DNA of 64,000 bases from an uncultured Spirochaetaceae bacterium (GCA_902799665.1 CADCBK010000017.1:28302-92301), one strand, 5' to 3'. Numbered from the stretch's first letter, positions 33,883 to 41,948 are shown. The notes: generated from the letters alone by a model not told the origin. A program made the numbers and translations.

Positions 33883-34663
33883 ATGAATAAAACTGTAAGG
33901 AAATTTCTGCCCTTGATATTTACGGCGCTTGCCTTGGTCGGCCTTCCGGCGGCGCTTTCTTTTTTCTCAAATTTCAGCTGGCAAAGCGAGATAGTTTGGA
34001 CTTACGTTGAATTTGGATCGTGGCCGCAGACGCGCGCCGCCGAGGGCGTTTTGGTTGACCAGAGCGAGCCGTTGGCCGTCGGCGCCTTTCTTTATTGCAA
34101 GGGGAGCGACGGCGCCCTTTACGCGCGCCTTGGCCAAGACTGGTTCAAGGTGGAGCCGATAACTTGGCGCGTTTTGGAAGACAAAAAAGGCTCGCGGCTT
34201 TTGCTGGCAGAAAAAATCTTGGCTTCCGGCCCTTACTATGACGGCGCGGACGGCGAGCGGATTGTTGGCGGTCAGACAATCTTTCCCAACAACTACAAGC
34301 ATAGCCGAGTCCGCGCTTGGCTAAACGAAACTTTTTTGAAAACGGCTTTTTCGGCGGAGGAGCAAGAGCGGATCCAAATGTCCGCCGTGGACAACAGCGC
34401 GCGTTCCACCAATCCCGACACAAAGGGCGTCTTGTGGAACGGCGGAAAAAACGAATATTATTGCGAGGACACAAGCGACAAGGTCTTTTTGCTTAGCGAG
34501 CGGGAGGCGACAAAGGGCGCCTTTGGCTTTGGAGTTTACGATTCTTACGGAGCGGGGAGCGCCCGCCGACTTTGGCTACGCCTGCGACTTGGACAAGGTT
34601 TCCGCTTCCGGCGGAGGAATCGTTCCAGCGGTCAGGCTAAAGGCGGAAGCCGGCGCAAACTAA
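33883..34663 (+). pseudogene. DUF6273-like exported protein, frameshifted near its end
   Basis: The N-terminus is a membrane or signal segment (KFLPLIFTALALVGLPAAL). The body resembles DUF6273: VEPITWRVLEDKKGSRLLLAE, ILASGPYYD, RVRAWLNETFLKTAFSAEEQ and DKVFLLSEREA. After VYDSYGAGS the read frame turns into Arg/Leu-rich nonsense and runs to 34716, inside the next gene. Removing one G from the GGGG run near 34554-34557 restores ...YGAGAPADFGYACDLDKVS followed by GIVPAVRLKAEAGAN, the expected ending of the family, and stops at TAA 34661-34663, exactly where the convergent gene ends. The usual WWLRSP block is also missing, so an internal deletion is possible. A sequencing error cannot be excluded. 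Confidence 0.65.
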
Positions 34664-35245
34664 TTAGCCGCGCAAAAATTCTTTTATCGCTCGCCGCAAG
34701 TCCTTTGCGCTTGTAAATTGAAAGGCGTGGATGCCAAGAGAGGCGGCGGCTTGGACGTTGGCCTCCAGATCGTCGGTAAAAAAAGCGTCGCTTGGCTCGC
34801 ATTTTTCGGCGTCCAAAATCAGTTTCCAAAAAAGCGGGTCGGGCTTTTTTGCGCCCATAAGCTGCGACGCGTATGTTTGGTCAAAGAATGCGTAGTCGCC
34901 GCGCGCCATGTGGTTTAAGTAGTGGCTCTCGATTGTGTTTGTTCCGCAAACGACGCGAAAGCTTTTTTTTCGCAAGCCCAAAATTATTTTTTTTGTCTCC
35001 TCGTTCAATACAGGGTGGAAGAACAAGTGAAAATAATCCGTGTCGATTTTCTTTCCAAGGCGCTCGCCGACAGCCGCCCAAAATTCTTTTGTCGTGATTT
35101 TTCCGACTGTAAGCTGGTCAAAGAGGCCGCCTGTCGCGTTTTCCATTTCTTCTTGCGAAACGCCAAGAGCGGCGGCGGGGCGGCCGCGGGCTTCGCTTGC
35201 GTTTGTGGTTACGACTCCGCCCATGTCAAAGATAAAAAGCTTCAT
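34664..35245 (-). CDS. HAD-superfamily hydrolase (HAD-IA type)
   Basis: Small-molecule phosphatase or similar hydrolase of 193 residues. The nucleophile Asp7 lies in LFIFDMGGVVT, motif II in VVCGTNT, the Lys of motif III in ASQLMGAKKPDPLFW, and motif IV acidic pair in DAFFTDDLEANVQAA. The cap resembles YihX/phosphoglycolate-phosphatase-like members. ATG 35245 follows GGAGG and overlaps the hemW stop (ATGA), so the longer open frame from 35335 is rejected. The substrate is unknown. Confidence 0.9.
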   Translation of the reverse strand: MKLFIFDMGGVVTTNASEARGRPAAALGVSQEEMENATGGLFDQLTVGKITTKEFWAAVGERLGKKIDTDYFHLFFHPVLNEETKKIILGLRKKSFRVVCGTNTIESHYLNHMARGDYAFFDQTYASQLMGAKKPDPLFWKLILDAEKCEPSDAFFTDDLEANVQAAASLGIHAFQFTSAKDLRRAIKEFLRG

Positions 35246-36483
35246 AGTTCCTCCAAAAATCGGTTTAAAAACAAAAGGCCTTCGCGCGTCATTGAGTAAA
35301 AGGCGTCGCCGCCGCTTTCGGTTTTGCAAAGCCATGCGGTCGCCCCGGCGTTTTGGCCTTGCGCGCTTTCTTTGAAGCCCAGCCGCGCGGCAAGGTCGCC
35401 TCCGTAACGCGCTTGGTATTCGGCCGCGCTCGCGCCGCGCCGGGTCCGCAAATTGGTCATGATATATTCAAACTCTTGCGTGGCCATGTCAAGCGCTTCC
35501 AGCTGGCAGGGGAAGGCTAGCGCGGCGCGGACCTTTTGGTCTTGCGACGCCTCTTTGTTCGCGCGGCCCCCGTTAAGGCCTTGCGACCGTTCCCCGTTCC
35601 AATACGCCATGTACTCCGCCGCGTCCAAAACGTTCGTGTAGCGCCAGCCCGTGGGATTTCCGTAAATCGTTCCGGCCGCTCCGGCTCCGGCGCCAAGATA
35701 GCTTTCTTGCGCCCAGTAGGCCCCGTTGTGAATGCTTTCAAAGCCAGGGCGGGCAAAGTTGCTGACCTCGTATTGCAAAAAGCCTTTGCCCTCCAAAAGG
35801 TCTCGGCCGTCCAGCCACAGTTCCTCCGCGGCCTCTTCGTCGTATGGAATCTTTCCTGAGTCAATCGCGCGTTTTAGCGGCGTTCCTTCTTCCAGCGTGA
35901 GAGAGTAAAGCGAGACGTGCTTGGCTCCCTTCCGCTCGACAAAATCTATGTCGAGCGCAATGTCTTCTTTTGTCTGGAAGGGAAGGCCCGCTATCAAGTC
36001 CGCCGACCATTCATGCGGCCAAAAATTTTTTATCATCTCCGCCGCTTTTTCAATGTCGCGCTCGCTCGCCCTGCGTCCAATCGCGCGCAACACTTTGTCG
36101 TTCTTGCATTGGATTCCGACGCTTAGCCTGTTGATTCCGCAAGAGGCCGCCTTTTCCAAAAGCGGGCGCGAAACTGTTTCTGGATTCATCTCGATTGTCC
36201 ATTCGCAATTTTCATCCAGCGGCGCGGCCTTGTTTTGCGCGGCGGCCTTTATGGAAGCGCATAAAAATTCCAAGTCCTCCGCGCCCAAAAGGCTGGGAGT
36301 GCCGCCTCCGATGTAAACGCTCTTCCATTTTTCAACGCCAAAAGAATGGGCCAAATGCTCAAGCTGCCGCGCGACGGCCCTGGCATATTCAGGCGGAACG
36401 CAAGATGCGGCTTTGGAAAAAAAATCGCAGTAGCCGCATTTTTGGAGGCAGTAGGGAATGTGGACGTAAAGGGGCGGCCTCAC
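35242..36483 (-). CDS. hemW: HemW-like radical SAM protein
   Basis: Radical SAM protein related to oxygen-independent coproporphyrinogen oxidase. HemW members bind heme and act as heme chaperones. The 413 residues start with PPLYVHIPYCLQKCGYCDF, giving the 4Fe-4S ligands Cys12, Cys16 and Cys19. Then come VYIGGGTPSLL, EMNPETV, NRLSVGIQ, DLIAGLPFQTKED, HVSLYSLTLEEGTPL and the C-terminal HemN domain. The fourth Cys that marks true HemN is absent, favouring HemW. It overlaps lepB upstream (ATGA) and the HAD gene downstream. No heme biosynthesis genes are nearby. Confidence 0.9.
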   Translation of the reverse strand: MRPPLYVHIPYCLQKCGYCDFFSKAASCVPPEYARAVARQLEHLAHSFGVEKWKSVYIGGGTPSLLGAEDLEFLCASIKAAAQNKAAPLDENCEWTIEMNPETVSRPLLEKAASCGINRLSVGIQCKNDKVLRAIGRRASERDIEKAAEMIKNFWPHEWSADLIAGLPFQTKEDIALDIDFVERKGAKHVSLYSLTLEEGTPLKRAIDSGKIPYDEEAAEELWLDGRDLLEGKGFLQYEVSNFARPGFESIHNGAYWAQESYLGAGAGAAGTIYGNPTGWRYTNVLDAAEYMAYWNGERSQGLNGGRANKEASQDQKVRAALAFPCQLEALDMATQEFEYIMTNLRTRRGASAAEYQARYGGDLAARLGFKESAQGQNAGATAWLCKTESGGDAFYSMTREGLLFLNRFLEEL

Positions 36484-37178
36484 TTTTGGGACTTGAAAAT
36501 TTTAATTTGGTTAAAGGGATAGTAGCTCATCAAAACCCTTTTTTTTATTTCTGAAACGTTGACTTTTCCAAAGAGCCTTGAGTCCACGCAGGAAAGGCGG
36601 TTGTCGCCCAAGACAAAGAATTCGTTTTCGCCAAGCGTGATTTTGTCAAAAGAGCCGCGCGCTCCGATTTTAGGATCCCAGCCTGATGGAGGAACGGTAA
36701 TGTCAACGCTGTATGAAACTTGGTTCAACTCAAATTCCGTGAAAAAATGCTTTTCGTCTTTTGGCTGGACGTAAAGGATGAAGTCTTTCATGTAAAGAGT
36801 GTCTCCGGGAAGGCCAACCGCGCGGCGCATCATGGGCTTTTCGTCCGACCAAGGATGGATTTTTTGAAAGGTGAACGCGGCCGCCGCCATGTCCGCAAGC
36901 CTTTGCCTGGCCGTGAGCTTTTTTTCGTTTCGCGAAATTATTATTATTTCGCCGCGCTTGATTTTCTTTCCGATAGGGGTGGCGAACACGGAAGTTCCGC
37001 TTGGAACGTTCGGCTCCATCGATGTTGACCTTTGCTGGACTGGACAAATGACAAAGTTGAGGATCGCGTTCATTACAATGAAAAAGGAAACGACGAAAAG
37101 AAATGTCCGCCTGATAAAGCGCCGCCTTTCCTGTCTTAGCGAATATGAAAGTTCGTAGATGTTCGTGTTTTTGCCCAT
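36480..37178 (-). CDS. lepB: Signal peptidase I with Arg at the catalytic Lys position
   Basis: Membrane serine protease that removes signal peptides. The 232 residues have one N-terminal membrane helix (about 25-45), box B with nucleophile Ser53 (RSTSMEPNVPSG), box C (KKIKRGEIIIISR), box D (MMRRAVGLPGDTLYMKD) and box E (VLGDNRLSCVDSRLFG). In box D the general base is normally the Lys of 'KRxVGLPGD'; here that position is Arg118 (codons CGC CGC). Everything else looks functional. It is co-transcribed with hemW and the HAD gene. In my memory of T. pallidum, lepB also lies next to smpB, on which it diverges here. Confidence 0.9.
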   Translation of the reverse strand: MGKNTNIYELSYSLRQERRRFIRRTFLFVVSFFIVMNAILNFVICPVQQRSTSMEPNVPSGTSVFATPIGKKIKRGEIIIISRNEKKLTARQRLADMAAAAFTFQKIHPWSDEKPMMRRAVGLPGDTLYMKDFILYVQPKDEKHFFTEFELNQVSYSVDITVPPSGWDPKIGARGSFDKITLGENEFFVLGDNRLSCVDSRLFGKVNVSEIKKRVLMSYYPFNQIKIFKSQK

Positions 37179-37290
37179 GCCGACAGTTTAGCGCAAAGGC
37201 GGGCTTTTGCGCAATAATATTGAAAAAAAACAAAGTTGTTGTATTGTCAGTTATCCGCGTAAGCGGATTTTAGATATTTCCACTAGCAAA

Positions 37291-37312
37291 ACAACACGAA
37301 GTGTTGTATAAT
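37291..37312 (+). promoter_or_regulatory. smpB -10 box with overlapping palindrome
   Basis: TATAAT (37307-37312) lies eight bases before the smpB ATG (37321), with no Shine-Dalgarno sequence. The perfect palindrome ACAACAC-GAA-GTGTTGT (37291-37307) ends on the first base of the -10 box, where a repressor could block polymerase. A second hairpin, ATCCGC-GTAA-GCGGAT, is at 37253-37268. Confidence 0.55.
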
Positions 37313-37320
37313 ATTAGTTT

Positions 37321-37785
37321 ATGGCAGAAGGCGGAAAAAAAATCGCGGAGAACCGAAAGGCTCGCTATGATTATTTTATAGAAGACTCGATTGAATGCGG
37401 AATTGTCCTTGTCGGCACGGAAGTCAAGTGCGTAAAGGGCGGAAACCTTTCTTTTCCCGACGCTTTTGCCGAAATTATAAACGGCGAAGTTTGGGTCAAG
37501 AACCTTCACATCGCTGAATATTCGTATTCCAGCGTGTTCAACCACAATCCCGACCGCGCCAAAAAGCTTTTGCTCCGCAAGGACCAAATAAAAAGGCTTT
37601 CGCGCAAGGTGGACGAAAAGGGCTACACTTTGATTCCCTTGGACTTTTACCTAAAGAACGGGCTTGTGAAGGTGACGCTTGGCGTTTGCAAGGGAAAGAA
37701 GGCCTACGACAAGCGCGAGAGCGTCAAGGCGCGCGACAACGAAAGGCTTCTGGCCAGGGAATTTAGAAAGGGACTGGATGGCTAA
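37321..37785 (+). CDS. smpB: SsrA-binding protein SmpB
   Basis: Binds tmRNA and brings it to stalled ribosomes. Its RNA partner is encoded at 20304. The 154 residues show IAENRKARYDYFIEDSIECG, GTEVKCVKGGNLSFPDAFAE, VWVKNLHIAEY, NPDRAKKLLLRKDQIKRL and the basic C-terminal tail (KKAYDKRESVKARDNERLLA) that enters the mRNA channel. It is complete and typical. It overlaps the next gene by eight bases. Confidence 0.97.
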   Translation: MAEGGKKIAENRKARYDYFIEDSIECGIVLVGTEVKCVKGGNLSFPDAFAEIINGEVWVKNLHIAEYSYSSVFNHNPDRAKKLLLRKDQIKRLSRKVDEKGYTLIPLDFYLKNGLVKVTLGVCKGKKAYDKRESVKARDNERLLAREFRKGLDG

Positions 37786-38695
37786 AGGCAGGCTTTTTTT
37801 TAAAACCGTTTTTCTCTTGGCTTTTTGCCTTTTGGCGCAGGGCTTTGGCTTCGCGCAAGAAAAAAAGCGCGCCCTTTATTACTTTGGCGTGGTGACGAAC
37901 GTTCACGACCAAAACATGCTGAACATCACCCAGGACTTGTTTTTCGCGCAGCTTAGGGGAATCGGCTACCTTGAGGCCCAGGACATGCGCGACGACGAAA
38001 TCAAGGAGTCCTACACTCAAATTCAGACTGACGAAAGCGGAGAAGCCTTCTTTAACTTGGTCCAGGAACGGACAAAGGACGAAGGCTCCATTGTCTTTGT
38101 GACAAGAATCTACAGGCCCCGCAGCGACGAAAAGTGGCAGTGCGCCTTTATCGCAAAGAACGTGTCTACAGGAACCATCGCGTCAAGGGGAAAAGAGTAC
38201 GACTCCTACTACAAGATTTTGACTGACGCGAAAGTCCTGATACAAAGCGTGGTTTCAGAGGCCAGCGGAAACCGTGACTCGGACGGCCAGTCAGCGGCCG
38301 CGTCGCAAGGAAGGGAGCGCGCTGAGGGCCTTGACGCCGGCGCGGGAAACATAGCCGGCGCCTGGGGCGGAGAGAAGGACGCCAGCAAAATCATTTTGCT
38401 CAGAAGCGGCCGCGGCTTTATCGTCTTTAACAACGGCGCCACAATGAACGTCACGGTCACCGCTTCCGAAGACGGTTCCGTTATAAAAATCGTTCAGCGC
38501 GACAAGTTCAACGCGTCCTTTTATCCCGACATAGACAGGCAGACCATCCTAAATTACGCCGAAAGCGCCTCGCCCATTGAGTGGAACTTGACGCTGACAA
38601 AAAGCGGCTCGCTTGTTGGAAAGAAAAAAACGTTGGTTCAAACAGGCTCGGCCGTTGAGCCGGCCAGCGTTGACGTGTCTTGGACTAAGAAATAA
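37778..38695 (+). CDS. Exported protein of unknown function
   Basis: The protein has 305 residues. The signal peptide (TVFLLAFCLLAQGFGFAQ) is followed by about 145 residues with an alpha/beta pattern (ALYYFGVVTNVHDQNMLNIT; GSIVFVTRIYRPRSDEKWQ), a Ser/Ala/Gly linker (about 175-205) and a C-terminal beta-rich part (IILLRSGRGFIVFNNGATMN). No family I can name; a gene of this kind follows smpB in treponemes as I recall. ATG 37778, inside the end of smpB, gives the signal peptide at the N-terminus; the earlier open frame is rejected. The 3' end overlaps the convergent kinase by 11 bases. Confidence 0.72.
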   Translation: MAKGRLFFKTVFLLAFCLLAQGFGFAQEKKRALYYFGVVTNVHDQNMLNITQDLFFAQLRGIGYLEAQDMRDDEIKESYTQIQTDESGEAFFNLVQERTKDEGSIVFVTRIYRPRSDEKWQCAFIAKNVSTGTIASRGKEYDSYYKILTDAKVLIQSVVSEASGNRDSDGQSAAASQGRERAEGLDAGAGNIAGAWGGEKDASKIILLRSGRGFIVFNNGATMNVTVTASEDGSVIKIVQRDKFNASFYPDIDRQTILNYAESASPIEWNLTLTKSGSLVGKKKTLVQTGSAVEPASVDVSWTKK

Positions 38696-40061
38696 TTGGA
38701 ATCGCAATCGTAAAGCAAGTTCCGGCTCCCTTTTCGCTCTTTACTCCGATTTCCCAATTGTGGATGTCCATTACGGTTTTTACCACCGACAGGCCGATTC
38801 CTTGCCCTTGCTCGCGGCGGGAATTCGTTCCCCTGTAAAAAAGCTCAAAAACGCGCTCGGCCTCTTCCTGCGTCATTCCGATTCCGTTGTCGGATATCGT
38901 GATTTTCGCAAAGCCGCCTTCAATGAAGGCTCTTGTGTCGATTTTCGCTTGGGGCTGCGTGTATCTAATCGCGTTTGAGAAAATGTTTTCAAGCGCGCGG
39001 GAAACAAGCTGCTTGTCCATTCTAATCATTGTCCCTTTTGGAATCCTTATTTCGCAGTTTGTCGTCCTGTTAAAGACGCCGCCTGTCGCGCTTGCGTATT
39101 TTTCAAATTCCGCCAAATATTCCGAAAGGTCGTACTCGTCGAAATCTTTCACCCAGTCTGAGTCGTTCATCTTTATGAAGCTGATGATGTCGTCAATCAT
39201 TTTTTCAAGCTGGCCGCATTTTTGAAGTATTATCTCAAGCGAGTAATTCATTTTTTGGGAATCGTCAAAAAGCCCGTCGGCGATTCCTTCGGCGTAGCCT
39301 TTGATTATGGCCAGCGGAGTCTTTAGGTCGTGGCTTATTCCCATCACAAAGCGGTCCCTCTGGCTTTTCCTTTCCTTGAAAACTTTTCGAAACTCCTCAA
39401 GGTTGGCCAAATGGCTTGTGATTTCGTTTGAGTACCCCTTGTCCAAAGGGATTTCTATCGGCCTGTCTATGTCTCCGTCCCTTAGCTTTTGCGCTTCCTT
39501 TCCCACCAATTTCAATGACGCTTCGATTTTCCGGAACATGGTAAGGGAAAGGATTATGAAAAAGGCCTCAAAGACAATCGCGAAGATTATCACGAAGTTT
39601 CTGGGGCGGGGGAGCGTTCCGTTCTTTAAGGCTCCCTTTTTCGCCACGCTGCGAGGGTATCTGACCATGTGGATCAGTTGCCCGCTGTAGCTTTCTAGCG
39701 GAATGGATGTTATTTGGTAATTGAAGTCTTCCGCCTTTTCAAAAATGCTAGAGTTCATTTTTTCGACGTTTATCCTTCCCTTGTTTGGAATAGACGGAAT
39801 TGTGGAAAGAATTGCCAAACCGTCGGAAAAGAAGAAAGCCTCCTCAAGGTTCGGCGGCCGCTCGCGAAGGTATTTTGTAATGGCCGCCCGGTCTGAGGCC
39901 GTCAATTTTTTTATGTCGAATGACTCCAGCTTTGAAAGGCTGTCGAACAAAACTCGTTCCGGCGACGTTATGTACAGGTAGGTCGCGAAGGTCGTTAAAA
40001 ACAGCAATGGCACCGCGGCGAGCGTGAGTATGATAAGTATAAAGTGGCTTCTGATTTTCAT
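38685..40061 (-). CDS. Sensor histidine kinase
   Basis: Class I membrane kinase of 458 residues. Two membrane helices (about 7-29 and 155-177) enclose a periplasmic sensor of about 125 residues with no named fold. A HAMP-like linker (EAQKLRDGDIDRPIEIPLDKG) follows. HisKA has the phospho-acceptor in VMGISHDLKTPLAIIKGYAEG. The ATPase domain has RALENIFSNAIRYT, ISDNGIGMTQEEA and GQGIGLSVVKTVM. It starts five bases after the response regulator gene, its obvious partner. The signal is unknown. Confidence 0.92.
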   Translation of the reverse strand: MKIRSHFILIILTLAAVPLLFLTTFATYLYITSPERVLFDSLSKLESFDIKKLTASDRAAITKYLRERPPNLEEAFFFSDGLAILSTIPSIPNKGRINVEKMNSSIFEKAEDFNYQITSIPLESYSGQLIHMVRYPRSVAKKGALKNGTLPRPRNFVIIFAIVFEAFFIILSLTMFRKIEASLKLVGKEAQKLRDGDIDRPIEIPLDKGYSNEITSHLANLEEFRKVFKERKSQRDRFVMGISHDLKTPLAIIKGYAEGIADGLFDDSQKMNYSLEIILQKCGQLEKMIDDIISFIKMNDSDWVKDFDEYDLSEYLAEFEKYASATGGVFNRTTNCEIRIPKGTMIRMDKQLVSRALENIFSNAIRYTQPQAKIDTRAFIEGGFAKITISDNGIGMTQEEAERVFELFYRGTNSRREQGQGIGLSVVKTVMDIHNWEIGVKSEKGAGTCFTIAIPIIS

Positions 40062-40066
40062 TCGCT

Positions 40067-40789
40067 TTATCGCGCGGCCGGCTCTGCCGTTTTCTTGCCC
40101 GGCGCCTCAAAGCGGTAGCCGTATCTAAAAACCGTTTTTATGTATTCCGGATTCTGGGGGTCCCGCTCGATTTTCTTTCGCAGGCGCTGGATGTAAACCG
40201 CGACGGAAGTCAAGTCTCCGCAAGGCACTTTCCAAACTTCGCTGAATATTTTGTTTGGCGAAAGGTTCTCGCCCTCGTGGTGGACAAGGAATGAAAGCAC
40301 GTCAAATTCCCGCGCGCTAAGGCGGACTTTCGCGACGCCGCGCTTTAGTACGCAGGAGCTTTCAAAAAGCGTGTATTCTCCGAATTGAACCGACTTTTCA
40401 GCCGCCGCCTCTGTTTTTGAAAGCCGCCTAAGGTTGGCCTTTAGGCGCGCTATAAGGACGCGCGGGCTAAAGGGTTTTGTGACAAATTCGTCGGCGCCCA
40501 AGTCAAGGGCGGTGATTATGTCTTCGTCGGCGTTGCGGGCGCTTACGATTATCACCGGGATGGAGTCCTTGTATTCGGACCTGAATTTTTTTAGGAAGTC
40601 CATTCCGCTCATTCCCGGCAGGTTCAAGTCAAGCAAAAGCGCGTCCGGCGCCCTTCCGCGCAAGGCGGCGGCGGCTTCTTCCGCCGATGAAAAGACAAGG
40701 GGCTCCATGCAAGCGTTGTTTACGTAAAGGGACATCAAGTCCGCCATTTCGGGAACGTCTTCTATGATTAAAATTTTTTCCTTTTCCAT
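40067..40789 (-). CDS. OmpR/PhoB-family response regulator
   Basis: The protein has 240 residues. The N-terminal receiver (ILIIEDVPEMADL) has phospho-acceptor Asp54 in LLLDLNLPG, and the switch Thr/Ser and Lys in VIIVSARN and FVTKPFSPRVL. The C-terminal winged helix (VRLSAREFDVLSFLVHHEG ... VAVYIQRLRKKIERDP) matches OmpR/PhoB. ATG 40789 lies behind AAAGG; the open frame extends upstream past the promoter and is rejected. It is followed directly by its kinase gene. Confidence 0.94.
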   Translation of the reverse strand: MEKEKILIIEDVPEMADLMSLYVNNACMEPLVFSSAEEAAAALRGRAPDALLLDLNLPGMSGMDFLKKFRSEYKDSIPVIIVSARNADEDIITALDLGADEFVTKPFSPRVLIARLKANLRRLSKTEAAAEKSVQFGEYTLFESSCVLKRGVAKVRLSAREFDVLSFLVHHEGENLSPNKIFSEVWKVPCGDLTSVAVYIQRLRKKIERDPQNPEYIKTVFRYGYRFEAPGKKTAEPAAR

Positions 40790-40804
40790 AAAAAGCCTTT
40801 TCCC

Positions 40805-40834
40805 ATTATACACCATATTTCTTCTAATATTCAA
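40805..40834 (-). promoter_or_regulatory. Promoter of the two-component operon
   Basis: On the minus strand TTGAAT (40834-40829), 18-base spacer, TATAAT (40810-40805). A leader of roughly 10-15 bases with AAAGG precedes the ATG. Confidence 0.7.
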
Positions 40835-40866
40835 TAAAAAAAATCCGAAAATTTATAAGAATAAAC

Positions 40867-40895
40867 TTGCATTTTTTAGCAAGGTGTGATACTAT
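40867..40895 (+). promoter_or_regulatory. Promoter of the flagellar operon
   Basis: TTGCAT (40867-40872), 17-base spacer, TACTAT (40890-40895), a vegetative sigma-70 type. No sigma-28 (TAAA...GCCGATAA) or sigma-54 element is seen. A leader of about 65 bases carries GGGGAA before ATG 40967. The operon holding fliA is therefore driven by the housekeeping sigma factor. Confidence 0.7.
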
Positions 40896-40966
40896 AAAGA
40901 ATAGTAGCATAGGGTAAATTTTTGCCAATGCTTCCATATCTTTATTAGTGGGGAAATAATTTAGAT

Positions 40967-41164
40967 ATGATAGAGGTTGAGCGTCTCAACGGATCAAAGT
41001 ATTTTTTAAATCCGCATATGATCGAGTCTATGGAAAGCCTTCCAGACTTGACTATAACGATGCTCTCCGGAAAAAAAGTCATCGTAAAGAATTCCCCGGA
41101 AGAAATTATAGAAAGAATTGTGAATTACCGAAAACGAATCGGCATAAACACCCAAGAGGTATAA
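40967..41164 (+). CDS. flbD: Flagellar protein FlbD
   Basis: A 65-residue protein of the spirochaete/Firmicute FlbD family (distinct from the Caulobacter regulator of the same name). The family pattern is complete: IEVERLNGSKYFLNPHMIE, then LPDLTITMLSGKKVIVKNSPEEIIERI. Its biochemical role is not established; it regularly precedes motA. The stop is one base before the motA start, so the two are translationally linked. Confidence 0.9.
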   Translation: MIEVERLNGSKYFLNPHMIESMESLPDLTITMLSGKKVIVKNSPEEIIERIVNYRKRIGINTQEV

Positions 41165-41165
41165 A

Positions 41166-41948
41166 ATGGACATAGCGACAATAATCGGAATCGCAGGCGG
41201 AGCGGCTTGTATCGTCATGTCAGTATTGACATCCGGCGGAACCTTGGGCGGAATCATCGACATTCCGTCTGTGTTCATGACTGTAGGCGGCTCCTACGCG
41301 GCCTTGTTCATTCTTTCGCCCCTCAACAAGGCCATCGGCCTTTTCAAGGTTATGGGAAAGGCTTTCAAGATTCCTGATTTTGGCGAAAAGTCCCTTGTCC
41401 AAAACATCGTGAACCTTTCTGACAAAGCGCGCCGCGAAGGCCTTTTGATTTTGGAAGACGGCCTTGAGGATTTGGACGACCCCTTCCTAAAGAGCGGCCT
41501 TCGCCTTGTAATCGACGGAACGGACGGCGCCGTCGTCCGCAAAATCATGGAAAACGAAATGAACCAGACCGAAGCCCGCCACATGGAGTGGGTCAACTGC
41601 GTAAACCAGTGGGCCGGCTTTGCTCCTGGCTTTGGAATGATGGGTACCGTTCTTGGTTTGATTGGTATGTTGAACAACTTGGAAGACAAGAGCTCGCTCG
41701 GCCCTAACATGGCCGTAGCCTTGATCACTACCTTGTACGGTTCAATGATGGCCAACTGGCTTTTGACTCCGTTTGGACAGAACCTTATCGGCCAAAACTC
41801 AATGGAAATGCGCGTAAAGGAAATGGTAATCGAAGGCGTCCTGTCCATTCAGGCCGGCGAAAACTCTCGCGTTATCGCCCAAAAGCTTTTGACATACCTT
41901 GATCCGGTCACAAGAAAGGCTGTGGCCGCGGAAGTTCTAAAGGATTAG
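41166..41948 (+). CDS. motA: Flagellar motor stator protein MotA
   Basis: Forms with MotB the ion channel that drives motor rotation. The 260 residues show four membrane segments (start ATIIGIAGGAACIVMSVL), the cytoplasmic loop with charged residues that touches FliG, and WAGFAPGFGMMGTVLGLIGM with the conserved Pro in helix 3. GSMMANWLLTPFGQNL is the fourth helix. motB follows five bases later. Confidence 0.97.
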   Translation: MDIATIIGIAGGAACIVMSVLTSGGTLGGIIDIPSVFMTVGGSYAALFILSPLNKAIGLFKVMGKAFKIPDFGEKSLVQNIVNLSDKARREGLLILEDGLEDLDDPFLKSGLRLVIDGTDGAVVRKIMENEMNQTEARHMEWVNCVNQWAGFAPGFGMMGTVLGLIGMLNNLEDKSSLGPNMAVALITTLYGSMMANWLLTPFGQNLIGQNSMEMRVKEMVIEGVLSIQAGENSRVIAQKLLTYLDPVTRKAVAAEVLKD

